Numbered from the stretch's first letter, positions 9,334 to 17,284 are shown. The stretch is DNA of 64,000 nucleotides from Leuconostoc inhae (GCF_019656015.1 NZ_BPKW01000001.1:1-64000), one strand, 5' to 3'. The notes: generated by a model not told the origin, from the letters alone. Translations and numbers: made by a program.

Positions 9334-10341
9334 ATGTATCAAGCAAATAATAAGCGTTATGACCAGATGGTCTATAATCGTGTTGGTAAAAGTGGTCTTA
9401 AAATTTCTGCTTTAGGTTTAGGATTTTGGCATAATTTTGGTAGTGTTGACGCCTACGAAAATCAAAAAGCGATTGTACATCAAGCATTTGATCTTGGGAT
9501 GACTTATTTTGATTTAGCAAATAACTATGGCCCAACGCCTGGCAGTGCTGAGACAAACTTTGGGCATATGATGGCTACTGATATGAAGCCTTATCGTGAT
9601 GAAATGATTATTACTAGTAAAGCAGGTTATGATATGTGGGATGGCCCTTATGGTGAATGGGGATCACGTAAAAGTATTATTGCCAGTGCCGACCAAAGTT
9701 TGACACGACTAGGATTAGATTATGTCGATATTTTTTATTCTCATCGACCGGATCCAGATACACCGCTTGAAGAAACGGCATTGGCGTTAGATCAGTTAGT
9801 CCGTGATGGCAAAGCTTTATATGTTGGTATTTCTAATTATAGTGGGGCACAAACAGCAGCAATTGCTAAAATATTCAAGGACTTAAGGACACCATTTATT
9901 ATTCATCAACCAAGATATAGCATGTTTGACCGCCATATCGAAAGTGATCTTTTGCCGGTTTTAAACGAATTGGGCAAATCGGCGGTTGTTTACAGTCCTT
10001 TGGCACAAGGATTATTAACTAATCGATATCTTAATGGTATTCCTGCAGATTCTAGAGCAGCTAAAACAACCAGTCGTTTTTTACAACCAGATCAAGTTGA
10101 AAAAACACTGCTGACTGTTAAAAAACTCAATGAAGTTGCTAAAAAACGTGGGCAAACACTAGCCGAAATGGCGTTAGCATGGGATTTGCGCCAACCAGAA
10201 ATTGCAAGTGTGTTAGTAGGTGCTAGTCGACCAGAACAATTGGTAGATAATGTTAAAGCGCTTAATCAACTTACCTTTAGTGATACAGAAGAAAGGGCAA
10301 TTACTGACATTTTACATGTACACGAAAAAAATAATAAATGA
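9334..10341 (+). CDS. Aldo/keto reductase, YghZ-like (L-glyceraldehyde 3-phosphate reductase type)
   Basis: 335 residues, full-length TIM-barrel reductase. Catalytic tetrad visible: Asp and Tyr in YFDLANNYGP, Lys in IITSKAGYDMW, His in IFYSHRPD; the NADPH-binding end is SVLVGASRPEQL. It matches E. coli YghZ/GprA over the whole chain as I remember it (SGLKISALGLGFWHNFG, AQGLLTNRYLNGIP). That enzyme reduces L-glyceraldehyde 3-phosphate and other aldehydes such as methylglyoxal with NADPH. Preceded by GAGGAGAT. It follows galM with no terminator between, so it may share the cre-controlled promoter. Subfamily fairly sure; physiological substrate not. Confidence 0.88.
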   Translation: MYQANNKRYDQMVYNRVGKSGLKISALGLGFWHNFGSVDAYENQKAIVHQAFDLGMTYFDLANNYGPTPGSAETNFGHMMATDMKPYRDEMIITSKAGYDMWDGPYGEWGSRKSIIASADQSLTRLGLDYVDIFYSHRPDPDTPLEETALALDQLVRDGKALYVGISNYSGAQTAAIAKIFKDLRTPFIIHQPRYSMFDRHIESDLLPVLNELGKSAVVYSPLAQGLLTNRYLNGIPADSRAAKTTSRFLQPDQVEKTLLTVKKLNEVAKKRGQTLAEMALAWDLRQPEIASVLVGASRPEQLVDNVKALNQLTFSDTEERAITDILHVHEKNNK

Positions 10342-10352
10342 TCTGTTTTCTA

Positions 10353-10389
10353 AAAAAATCACTAAAACGGTTAGTTTTAGTGATTTTTT
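10353..10389 (+). terminator. Bidirectional terminator between two converging units
   Basis: AAAAAATCACTAAAAC and GTTTTAGTGATTTTTT form a perfect 16-bp stem with a five-base loop, with T-runs on both strands. It ends the reductase gene and overlaps the stop of the minus-strand gene at 10388. Confidence 0.9.
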
Positions 10390-10855
10390 AAAGTTTTATG
10401 TTGTCATCCTGTGCGATAATCCATGTATTAAGGGCGCTATCGTCTATGCGCGAGGCATGGATTTTAAGAAATTGACGATAAAGTGTTGCGATACGTTTCT
10501 TGAAAATGAGCGTATTTGGAGCGCTTAACTCATCAGTCAACAATTGATAGGATCGAATAGCGTAACTTATAAAATGCAATTCCTCTGTCAGTGCGACACT
10601 ATCTAATCCATGTTCTTCGTAGAGTAAATGTTGTCGTGCAGCATATCCAAGTGCCTGTTGGAAACGATTTAAATTTTCGGGATCGATTGCCGAGTCAGGT
10701 CCAATGGCTATCATTGTAGCCTTAAAACTCTGTATTGCTTGAGGTGTTGCTTTGTTAGTTAATTCAAATCGCTGAAACAATACACCATCAGCGGTTTGGC
10801 GTTCTTCGTATTTGTACCACTTGCTATTGGTTAAAAAGAATGGGGTGCCATTCAT
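10388..10855 (-). CDS. Hypothetical protein, last gene of the XRE/ABC operon
   Basis: 155 residues, no signal peptide or membrane segment, mixed charge and mostly helical in appearance. I do not recognise the family. It begins NGTPFFLTNSKWYKY, and the middle holds FQQALGYAARQHLLYEEHGL. TAGGAG lies nine bases before its ATG. It sits 24 bases behind the ABC-2 permease gene with no terminator between, so it is probably cotranscribed and may concern the same transporter, but nothing in the sequence gives a function. Its stop codon lies inside the bidirectional terminator hairpin. Confidence 0.75.
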   Translation of the reverse strand: MNGTPFFLTNSKWYKYEERQTADGVLFQRFELTNKATPQAIQSFKATMIAIGPDSAIDPENLNRFQQALGYAARQHLLYEEHGLDSVALTEELHFISYAIRSYQLLTDELSAPNTLIFKKRIATLYRQFLKIHASRIDDSALNTWIIAQDDNIKL

Positions 10856-10879
10856 CTATTTGTGGCTCCTAACTTAATA

Positions 10880-12106
10880 TTAGTTTCTGTTTTTAATATT
10901 TTTAATGAGTTGAGACATAATTTTATCATCACTATAAGATAATACGTTTTTAGCGTAAATATTTTTTCCAAACCAAGCCAGTACAATCATAGCAACAAAA
11001 GAAATAATGAGTGATAAAATTGCTGCGGGCCAAGTTTCAACCTTGGTAACCAAACGTACAGGCATCATGCTCTGCGAGATGAAAGGGACATAACTCAATA
11101 TTTTAATGGCCAGATTATTAGGCATATTTGTCATGATGAAACTAAACATATAGCCAATCATGGCTAAAAATGTAATGGGTTGTATGGCCTGTTGTACTTG
11201 TGCATTGTCATTAATGAGCGATGCAATCATTGCCGTGAGTATTAGGTAAAGTGCAACTGAAATCAGAATGAACGCTACAGCGTATATTGAAAATCCAATT
11301 GTGACACCTGAAAACGTTTGTTTGATCCCATCAAGCATCGGGTTGTTTTGCAATATCACGTAGCCAATTGCACCAGCAATAATATAGATGAGTAAATGGG
11401 TGACAGCAAGAGCAAAAATACCGATCATCTTACCAAAATATTGAATGCTAGCAGACGTTGCTGCTAAAAGCGTTTCCATGATACGTGATGACTTTTCATT
11501 GGCTATTTCTGTGGCAATCATTGACGCGTACCACATGACAATCATTGTTGTAATAATACCAATTGCGACAGCAATACCGTAATTAGCCATGTCTGAATTT
11601 TCACCATTTGTAGATTTATTATCAGGTTGTTTAACAACTGATTTTAAATTAAAAGGTTGGATTAAATCTTGTGTTTGTGCAGCTGTTAAACCATAGTTTG
11701 TTGCTTTTTGACTACGTGATATATTGCCCAAAACACTTACAAATGCTTCTTTATTAATCGTGTTACTTTTGGGTTGGGTTGTTAATGTCGCGTTATCATC
11801 CTGAAGTGTTAAAATACCGTCTAAGTCTTGTGCGGCTAATGATCGATTTGCTTTTTGACTATCTGTAATTTTTGACACTTTAATATCTAATGTTTTTTCA
11901 TCGCGAATAAATACTTGCCGTACTTGTGAATTACCAATAACTGCAACTGTTGGTGTCGTATTACCTTGCATTTGAGTGACACCAAAAATAATGCCACCAA
12001 TGACTACAGCAAATATAATCGGCGATAAAACCAACAGCCAGTAACCACGTGTTTTAAAATGGCTTCGGAAAGTTTGTTTAATAACAATAGTGAGTCCTTT
12101 ATTCAT
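10880..12106 (-). CDS. ABC-2 type transporter permease (NatB/YhaP-like)
   Basis: 408 residues. One N-terminal membrane segment (about 22-43), an extracytoplasmic domain of some 130 residues, then about five membrane helices between 175 and 395. The helix-breaking ATEIANEKSSRIMETLLA is the conserved motif of NatB/YhaP-type exporters, where it contacts the ATPase. The start overlaps the end of the ATPase gene by four bases (ATGA), a strong sign of a two-part exporter. Substrate unknown: relatives move Na+, antibiotics or peptides. The XRE regulator at the head of the operon fits an inducible efflux system. Confidence 0.88.
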   Translation of the reverse strand: MNKGLTIVIKQTFRSHFKTRGYWLLVLSPIIFAVVIGGIIFGVTQMQGNTTPTVAVIGNSQVRQVFIRDEKTLDIKVSKITDSQKANRSLAAQDLDGILTLQDDNATLTTQPKSNTINKEAFVSVLGNISRSQKATNYGLTAAQTQDLIQPFNLKSVVKQPDNKSTNGENSDMANYGIAVAIGIITTMIVMWYASMIATEIANEKSSRIMETLLAATSASIQYFGKMIGIFALAVTHLLIYIIAGAIGYVILQNNPMLDGIKQTFSGVTIGFSIYAVAFILISVALYLILTAMIASLINDNAQVQQAIQPITFLAMIGYMFSFIMTNMPNNLAIKILSYVPFISQSMMPVRLVTKVETWPAAILSLIISFVAMIVLAWFGKNIYAKNVLSYSDDKIMSQLIKNIKNRN

Positions 12107-12993
12107 GATAGGGCGACCTCCTGGCGGAAAATATCATCTAGTGTGGGTGGCTGCTGTGAAAATGCTGGAATATAACCATTGCGTGTCACAAAATCAAATA
12201 TTTGATGACCGGTCGCTTCGTCACTAATCGTGATATCAAAACCAGCACCTTGCTGATTAATCTGCGTAACGCCAGCAATATTAGCGAGTTCGGCTTTTGA
12301 AAAGGGTCCCTCAACGTATACTTTGGTGCGGCCAAATTGTTCACGGATTTCTTGTACGCCACCCTGCAAAACAATTTCACCTTGCTTCAACATCGTGAGG
12401 TTGTCAGAAATTTTAGTGACATTGTTCATGTCGTGACTTGAGAAAATAATCATGGCACCATTATCACGCAGGCGAACAATTTCGTTCATCATGATACTTG
12501 TGTTCACTGGGTCAAGCCCTGAAAAAGGTTCATCTAAAATAATAAATTCAGGATTGAAGATGAGTGCCGCAATCATTTGCACTTTTTGTGCATTACCTTT
12601 AGACAGTGATTGCACTTTGTCTGTTGCTTTACCAACAACATCAAGACGTTTTAACCAGTCAGCTAGTGCAATTTTAGTATCTGATCGTGTCATGCCATGT
12701 AGTTCAGAAAAATATAAAATTTGTTCTTCAATGGTCAATTTTTGATATAAACCGCGCTCTTCAGGTAGAAAACCGATTTTTTGCTTATCAGTTTGTGTAA
12801 TAGGGTGACCATTCCATGTAATATCACCTGATGTTGGTGCGATGAAGTTTAAAATCATTCGAAAAGTGGTTGTTTTACCAGCACCATTTTGACCAATTAA
12901 ACCCATCACTTTTCCGGGTTCTAGTGCCATGTTCATGTTTTTAACGGCAACTTTATCACCGAATTGCTTGTTCAGATTTGTGAGTTGAATCAT
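12103..12993 (-). CDS. ABC transporter ATP-binding protein (NatA/YhaQ-like)
   Basis: 296 residues. Walker A GQNGAGKTTTFRMI, Q-loop GFLPEERGLYQKLT, signature SLSKGNAQKVQMI (Ser-Lys-Gly in place of SGG, common in the NatA/YhaQ group), Walker B FIILDEPFSGLD and switch FSSHDM. The last 80 residues form the small accessory domain seen in that group. It energises the ABC-2 permease encoded immediately downstream with an ATGA overlap. AAGGAG precedes the ATG by seven bases. As a member of the XRE-led operon it is presumably repressed until an unknown signal arrives. Confidence 0.92.
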   Translation of the reverse strand: MIQLTNLNKQFGDKVAVKNMNMALEPGKVMGLIGQNGAGKTTTFRMILNFIAPTSGDITWNGHPITQTDKQKIGFLPEERGLYQKLTIEEQILYFSELHGMTRSDTKIALADWLKRLDVVGKATDKVQSLSKGNAQKVQMIAALIFNPEFIILDEPFSGLDPVNTSIMMNEIVRLRDNGAMIIFSSHDMNNVTKISDNLTMLKQGEIVLQGGVQEIREQFGRTKVYVEGPFSKAELANIAGVTQINQQGAGFDITISDEATGHQIFDFVTRNGYIPAFSQQPPTLDDIFRQEVALS

Positions 12994-13003
12994 GTGTTAC
13001 TCC

Positions 13004-13480
13004 TTATAGTAGTTTAGTCAATAACCAACGAAGACTAGGCTGTAGTATGAGAATTAGAATAAGCGGTGCAGCAAAATACCAAAAATATTGTGTAAAATAA
13101 CTTAGTCCTAAAATAAATGCTAAGTAAGCCATAACAAGTAATATTTTCAAAGTTAGTGCATCAGCACGTTGACGAACTTGTTGCACACGTTCATCAGTAT
13201 CTTTTATTTTTCTGCGATGTAATTCTTGTGGGTTAGATAAGTAAATGATACTCATTAATTTAGTGGACAGAGCGCCTACTAACATACCACTGTAAAAACC
13301 AGTAGTAAATGCACCGAGTTTATGACCATAAAAATAGTATATTGGCATACTGGCAGCAAACAAACAGGTGGCTAAAACTGTTAAAATTACAGTGCCAAAG
13401 TTAGCTTGGTATCTCATCAAATTGGCATACTCTTCATCGCTCATACCAGCTTGTGGTGTGGCAAATAATTTTTTAAACAT
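13004..13480 (-). CDS. Small four-helix membrane protein of the XRE/ABC operon
   Basis: 158 residues with two hydrophobic pairs: about 32-52 and 57-75, then a charged loop (LHRRKIKDTDERVQQVRQRAD), then about 108-125 and 130-150. The charged loop faces the cytoplasm if positive-inside holds. I cannot name the family; small membrane proteins that follow an XRE gene in this way are frequent in Firmicutes and some act as anti-regulators. Its start overlaps the regulator's end by eight bases and has AGGAGG nearby, so the two are translationally coupled. The ATPase gene follows after ten bases. Confidence 0.82.
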   Translation of the reverse strand: MFKKLFATPQAGMSDEEYANLMRYQANFGTVILTVLATCLFAASMPIYYFYGHKLGAFTTGFYSGMLVGALSTKLMSIIYLSNPQELHRRKIKDTDERVQQVRQRADALTLKILLVMAYLAFILGLSYFTQYFWYFAAPLILILILQPSLRWLLTKLL

Positions 13481-13682
13481 CTATTTTGTCCTCCTCAAAG
13501 ATAAATACCTCCTCAATTTCAAGTTGAAAAAGGGTTGCAATGTGGTGTGCTAATAGTAACGATGCATTGTATTTGCCTTTTTCTAGAGATATGATTGTTT
13601 GACGTGTGACTTCTAATTGATCAGCTAATTCAGCTTGTGTCATGTGTCGTGATTTTCTGAGCTCCTGAATACGATTTTTCAA
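13473..13682 (-). CDS. XRE-family (Cro/CI type) transcriptional regulator
   Basis: 69 residues, essentially one helix-turn-helix: MTQAELADQLEVTRQTIISLEKG, the classic Xre motif with recognition helix VTRQTIISL, followed by ASLLLAHHIATLFQ and a short acidic tail FIFEEDKIDV. This is the compact YozG-like group. The start is TTG at 13682 with GGAGG seven bases upstream. It heads a five-gene operon (regulator, membrane protein, ATPase, permease, unknown) and very likely represses its own promoter through the twin 18-bp sites described separately. Inducer unknown. Confidence 0.9.
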   Translation of the reverse strand: MKNRIQELRKSRHMTQAELADQLEVTRQTIISLEKGKYNASLLLAHHIATLFQLEIEEVFIFEEDKIDV

Positions 13683-13699
13683 TGATCAGCCTCCAAAAA

Positions 13700-13717
13700 T
13701 GTATATAACACTTTACA
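13700..13717 (+). promoter_or_regulatory. Candidate XRE operator, downstream copy
   Basis: TGTATATAACACTTTACA, an imperfect palindrome with TGTA/TACA ends. It lies between the -10 and the TTG start of the XRE gene and matches 16 of 18 bases of the inverted copy at 13746-13763. Confidence 0.65.
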
Positions 13718-13722
13718 TTTTT

Positions 13723-13751
13723 ATTGTAGCAAAGATTTTTTTAGATGTAAA
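13723..13751 (-). promoter_or_regulatory. Promoter of the XRE/ABC operon
   Basis: On the minus strand: -35 TTTACA (13746-13751), 17-base spacer, -10 TACAAT (13723-13728). It is about 40 bases before the XRE start codon. Confidence 0.75.
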
Positions 13752-13763
13752 GCGTTCTATACA
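13746..13763 (-). promoter_or_regulatory. Candidate XRE operator, upstream copy
   Basis: On the minus strand TGTATAGAACGCTTTACA, overlapping the -35. It differs at two positions from the copy at 13700-13717 and is inverted relative to it, so the two sites bracket the promoter. Confidence 0.65.
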
Positions 13764-13831
13764 TTTGTAACAAATTTGCATTTTAGTTTGAAAAGAACTA
13801 TAACAAAGATATAGATAAAGGGGGCCATAAA

Positions 13832-14041
13832 ATGGCAGACGAAAAGTATCAAACGTTAGATCTTGCAATGAGCGAAGTGTTCGATTGGAGTGAGGACAAA
13901 ACCCCATTACGTGATGCACTGTGGAATCATTACATGAATGAAAGTAACAAAAACACATCATCAACCTTGGCACACTTAAAGGCTTATAAAACCATGAGTG
14001 ACAAGGAAATTAAGGCGGAAGCTGAAAAAGTTTTGAAGTGA
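13832..14041 (+). CDS. Small hypothetical cytosolic protein
   Basis: 69 residues, rich in charged residues, no membrane segment or signal peptide. It begins ADEKYQTLDLAMSEVFDW and ends in a Lys/Glu helix (MSDKEIKAEAEKVLK). GGGGGCC lies a few bases before the ATG, and a good terminator follows seven bases after the stop, so this is a real single-gene unit. I do not recognise the family and cannot assign a function. Confidence 0.75.
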   Translation: MADEKYQTLDLAMSEVFDWSEDKTPLRDALWNHYMNESNKNTSSTLAHLKAYKTMSDKEIKAEAEKVLK

Positions 14042-14044
14042 AAT

Positions 14045-14076
14045 AAAATGACTAGCAAAAACTGCTAGTCATTTTT
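14045..14076 (+). terminator. Terminator of the small gene at 13832
   Basis: AATGACTAGC (14047-14056) pairs with GCTAGTCATT (14064-14073), then a T-run. Confidence 0.85.
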
Positions 14077-14087
14077 AATTATGGCTG

Positions 14088-14116
14088 TTGACGAAAGGGC
14101 ATTTTTTCTGTATACT
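14088..14116 (+). promoter_or_regulatory. tRNA-Glu promoter
   Basis: TTGACG (14088-14093), 17-base spacer, TATACT (14111-14116), with the mature tRNA 5' end 13 bases beyond the -10. Confidence 0.8.
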
Positions 14117-14129
14117 TATATCTTGTTAT

Positions 14130-14201
14130 GGCGCCATGGTCAAGTGGTTAAGACGTCGGCTTCTCAGGCCGAAATCGAGGGTTCGACTCCCTCTAGCGCT
14201 A
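14130..14201 (+). tRNA. tRNA-Glu (anticodon CTC)
   Basis: Cloverleaf of 72 bases without encoded CCA. D arm GTC...GAC, anticodon stem TCGGC/GCCGA around loop TTCTCAG, giving anticodon CTC at 14163-14165; T arm GAGGG-TTCGACT-CCCTC. The D-arm sequence ATGGTCAAGTGGTTAAGAC is typical of glutamate tRNAs of these bacteria. The acceptor stem GGCGCCA/TAGCGCT has a G-U first pair and a C6-A67 mismatch. It stands alone between its own promoter and terminator. Confidence 0.9.
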
Positions 14202-14205
14202 TTTT

Positions 14206-14243
14206 AGCTGTTTTATCAGGAATACTGATAAAACAGCTTTTTT
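14206..14243 (+). terminator. Terminator of tRNA-Glu
   Basis: AGCTGTTTTATCAG (14206-14219) pairs perfectly with CTGATAAAACAGCT (14225-14238), followed by T5. Confidence 0.92.
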
Positions 14244-14428
14244 GTTTGTAATCGTTGGTATGACTGGTTTTTATTGATTGTCACCTACTACATATTAATA
14301 CATGTTAATGTATGTTATAACGTAGCTAGTGCTACAATAGTTTTGACTATAGGCCACAATAAATAAAATGATCTGGCCAGGTCAGTTGTAATAAGAAGTT
14401 TATTAAGTAAAAAGGGAGATGCCAAGTA

Positions 14429-15001
14429 GTGACTATCTTTGATGAAATAATAAATGATAAAATAAATTTTAAGTTTACCAGTAGAGGACTCAAGCCAATC
14501 TATCATGCGCCAACTAGTGCCAAAATAGTTATTATTGGACAGGCACCAGGTTTACGTGTTCAAAATTCAGGCATAATGTGGCATGATGCCTCAGGAGATA
14601 GGCTGAGGGAGTGGATGGGTATCAGTAAAGATGTTTTTTACAACTCAGGTAAAATTGGTGTCATTCCCATGGACTTTTATTATCCTGGAAAAGCTAAGTC
14701 TGGTGATTTACCACCACGTAAGGGTATCGCGGACAAATGGCATTCACGCTTATTAAAACAGATGCCCGATATACAGATGATTATCTTAGTCGGTTCCTAC
14801 GCACAAAAATATTATCTAAAGCTAAATAGTCAGGCGAAAATAACGACAGTCATAAGGGATTATCAAAAATATCTTCCTAATTACTTCCCAATTGTTCATC
14901 CTTCACCTAGAAACAATATTTGGCTTAAAAGGAATCCTTGGTTTGAGCAAGAAGTTGTCCCAGACCTGCAGAAAATTATTTCTCAAATAATGTCAGATTG
15001 A
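14429..15001 (+). CDS. Uracil-DNA glycosylase family protein
   Basis: 190 residues. The N-terminal IVIIGQAPGLRVQNSGIMW carries the GQAPG form of the UDG motif A, and the C-terminal FPIVHPSPRNN is motif B with its His. The centre has MIILVGSYAQKYYL, also conserved in this fold. Such proteins belong to the UDG superfamily of base-excision enzymes; this subgroup is poorly characterised, and motif A lacks the Asp that activates water in UNG, so uracil removal is not assured. The start is GTG with GGGAGAT about 10 bases upstream. Single gene, no clear partner. Confidence 0.85.
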   Translation: MTIFDEIINDKINFKFTSRGLKPIYHAPTSAKIVIIGQAPGLRVQNSGIMWHDASGDRLREWMGISKDVFYNSGKIGVIPMDFYYPGKAKSGDLPPRKGIADKWHSRLLKQMPDIQMIILVGSYAQKYYLKLNSQAKITTVIRDYQKYLPNYFPIVHPSPRNNIWLKRNPWFEQEVVPDLQKIISQIMSD

Positions 15002-15211
15002 AATTTAGGGAAAGAGGGCGTACCAAGAAAGTAGTCCGGCATTTCAGTATAGAATCATTGTTTTAAATGATAGCTAAATTGATTATGGCAGATTGTAAGA
15101 ATTAAACTGATAACTAAATAAACGAAATTAAGAAGAAAATATAAACAATCATTAAACAATTGAGCATTTATAAAATTTTTACCGTATAATGTAATTTGGA
15201 GGTAATACATT

Positions 15212-15460
15212 ATGATTGCATTACATGTTCTCTTTGGAATAATGATATTGATTGGTGTCATTATGACTGCAGTATCTTTTCAAGGTGACACTGACAAGTT
15301 GACGAACTTGCAAAAATTTTCTTTGGTATTCACAACATCAGCGATTGGATTGACGGTAATTGCTGTTATAGCAGTATCTAGTTCAATTTATATCGGAATT
15401 GTTATGTTTATCGCTTTGGCTCTTTATGAGTATTTTGCATTTTTGCGTAAAGCCAGTTAA
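15212..15460 (+). CDS. Small membrane protein, unknown function
   Basis: 82 residues with three hydrophobic stretches, about 2-22, 35-57 and 58-78, separated by a short charged loop SFQGDTDKLTNLQK. Topology resembles SecG in size only; the SecG sequence motifs are missing. TTGGAGGT precedes the ATG by eight bases and a TATAAT (15185-15190) stands at promoter distance, so expression is believable. No family recognised. Confidence 0.7.
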   Translation: MIALHVLFGIMILIGVIMTAVSFQGDTDKLTNLQKFSLVFTTSAIGLTVIAVIAVSSSIYIGIVMFIALALYEYFAFLRKAS

Positions 15461-15561
15461 AAATAAAACATTGGACAAAAAGGTCCAACAGCTGATAATT
15501 AAGGAGGCATAGACATTGATAAAATGTGCTATACGTTCTTAAAAATAAAAGTCACAAGGTT

Positions 15562-15610
15562 AAAAAAGGTTACATACAACATTGGAAAAATGTTGTATGT
15601 AACCTTTTTT
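15562..15610. terminator. Strong bidirectional terminator
   Basis: AAAAAAGGTTACATACAACATT (15562-15583) pairs without mismatch with its complement at 15589-15610 around a five-base loop, with T-runs on both strands. It separates the small membrane protein gene from the minus-strand nuclease gene. Confidence 0.9.
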
Positions 15611-15668
15611 TGTTTCAACGCACTTAAATAAGTAGTAAGTGAAGTGAAACCCCAAAAGAAAGTTTGTA

Positions 15669-16742
15669 TTATTGAACTTGCCAGTGGTAACCAGCAGGTA
15701 GAGAACCACCTGACGCAATGCGCGTTGAATGACCTTTTCTTGTTTGCCAATTAAATCCGTCTTGAATAGCCCATTTATAAGCACCTGTACGATTCACAGT
15801 GCCATCTGTAGTAGCCGTTGTGGTATCTGGCGCCACAACGGACTGATCTTGTGCAGTTACGTTAGCAGCATCTTTTGCACGTGATTCAGCTGCTGATTCG
15901 CTTGATTCACGAGTGATACTTTCAGATGAAGCTTTTATTACTGCCTCAGAACTTGCTTTCTCAGCTGCTTTTTTATCTTCTTGTAGTGTCTTTGACTTGT
16001 TTAATGTATTTCTAGCTGTACCATTTGAATAATCAATAATTGCATTAGGGCTATCGTTATTTATATAAACAACTGTTGCATCATTGTTTCCTTTCTCCTC
16101 ACGATATGAATGCAGGTTAATTTTGACTTTTTCGCCATTATTTTTATAACCAACATAAGCCAAACGAATTTGTCTAGGTAAAAGGTCATTATTGCGATAC
16201 ATTGGTGTGACTTGGTAATCAAGCCGATAACCTTTATGTTTCTTCAACCAACTTGCAAGATGGTTTTCATAATAAAGCATGCTTTTCTTATTTGAAGCGT
16301 TTGTGCTTTTTAGGGCACCAGTGTTTAAATAGGCTGTTTCAGGGACTAAATTCTTTGCTTCATCGTTTAAACCGCTAAACTGATAACCTACAAGATGACC
16401 ACGATTAAACAACCATTCTTTACTAATTTTGCCATTATTTATTTTGTATTTGAAGCGATAGTTATGCCAACCGGTAGGATTATATTCTAAACGTTGAGCA
16501 CGCTTTGCAGTTTGCTTTTCAGCGTAGGATAATTGAATATGGGCATCAGTTGCGCGATGCTGATCGTCATTATTTTGGAGAACGAGTTGTTTTGATTTGT
16601 TAAAATCAAGTGGCTTTTGGACAAAACTTGAAAGGCTATTGTCATGGTAACTTTTATCAGCAGCAATTGTTCCAGTCCCCACAGTACCGATAGCACTGGA
16701 GACAATAGCTAATAACAACGTTTTTTTTAATCGTTTGAACAT
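15669..16742 (-). CDS. Secreted DNA/RNA non-specific endonuclease
   Basis: 357 residues from ATG 16742, chosen because it begins a signal peptide: MFKRLKK, then hydrophobic LLLAIVSSAIGTVGTGTIA. Upstream in-frame codons would bury it. The nuclease core (about 80-230) carries NRGHLVGYQFSG, the metal/His motif usually written DRGH, with Asn in first place, plus ETAYLNTG and an Asn-rich segment. Then comes a Ser/Glu/Ala-rich linker (about 245-310) and a separate C-terminal piece of about 40 residues starting TGAYKWAIQDGF. It likely degrades extracellular nucleic acid. A weak GAAAG is the only RBS. The Asn form also occurs in related lactobacillar enzymes, to my knowledge. Confidence 0.88.
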   Translation of the reverse strand: MFKRLKKTLLLAIVSSAIGTVGTGTIAADKSYHDNSLSSFVQKPLDFNKSKQLVLQNNDDQHRATDAHIQLSYAEKQTAKRAQRLEYNPTGWHNYRFKYKINNGKISKEWLFNRGHLVGYQFSGLNDEAKNLVPETAYLNTGALKSTNASNKKSMLYYENHLASWLKKHKGYRLDYQVTPMYRNNDLLPRQIRLAYVGYKNNGEKVKINLHSYREEKGNNDATVVYINNDSPNAIIDYSNGTARNTLNKSKTLQEDKKAAEKASSEAVIKASSESITRESSESAAESRAKDAANVTAQDQSVVAPDTTTATTDGTVNRTGAYKWAIQDGFNWQTRKGHSTRIASGGSLPAGYHWQVQ

Positions 16743-16963
16743 ATTTTTTACACTTTCAAGTCTTTTATTGTGGTTGTTTAGCACATATTTGAAAAAACTC
16801 TTTTTTAGAATGAAAGATATTGAGAGTTTTAGGAAAGTGGGCTGCAATTAAACAGACCGTAGATTAGCAAATTGAACAAGAGAGATAATGACGTTTTTTA
16901 GAAATTGCGTGAGAATCAGTAACTTATTGACACAGCATATATAATAATGAGCTGAGAGTCATA

Positions 16964-16999
16964 CAAAAAGCCTATTAAGTATTTAAAACACAATAGGCT
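16964..16999 (-). terminator. Terminator of the SemiSWEET gene
   Basis: On the minus strand AGCCTATT and AATAGGCT form the stem and TTTTTG follows. It lies just beyond the stop at 17024. Confidence 0.75.
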
Positions 17000-17023
17000 G
17001 CTACGTTAGAAAGAAATATAAAA

Positions 17024-17284
17024 TTAAATAGCAGTTAAGAATGTTACTAATCCAAAAATAATGCCTGGAAAATTAGCAGTAGCTAGCGGAATATCACGAT
17101 CTTCTTTAATTAAACCATATAACACCCATAGACCACAATTCACTGCAGCTACTAATGGTTGAATTGGGTTGCCTTTGGCACCCAAAAGATTGTCTATTAT
17201 CTGAGGAATGTAAGATACATACATCAGAATTGACATCACGGTAGCAGTCCAACTTAAATATTCTATGAATTTTTCACTTTTCAT
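17024..17284 (-). CDS. SemiSWEET family transporter
   Basis: 86 residues, three membrane helices. The first contains VSYIPQIIDNLLG, the PQ-loop motif; the second NPIQPLVAAVNCGLWVLYGL holds the Asn and Trp that line the sugar pocket; the third is NFPGIIFGLVTFLTA. SemiSWEETs dimerise to carry sugars such as sucrose by alternating access. It has its own promoter (TTGATT-17-TATACT), a GAGGGGG RBS and its own terminator. Substrate cannot be read from the sequence. Confidence 0.9.
   Translation of the reverse strand: MKSEKFIEYLSWTATVMSILMYVSYIPQIIDNLLGAKGNPIQPLVAAVNCGLWVLYGLIKEDRDIPLATANFPGIIFGLVTFLTAI

Noticed and set aside
14281-14320. AT-rich partial palindrome around ACATGT before the glycosylase-like gene
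   Set aside because: Matches break down outside the central six bases; not enough to call an operator.
15516-15629. Short frames after AAGGAGG at 15501-15507 (8 codons from TTG 15516; 35 codons from ATG 15524)
   Set aside because: The longer one runs through the strong bidirectional terminator hairpin, so it is unlikely to be a gene; the shorter is too small to support.
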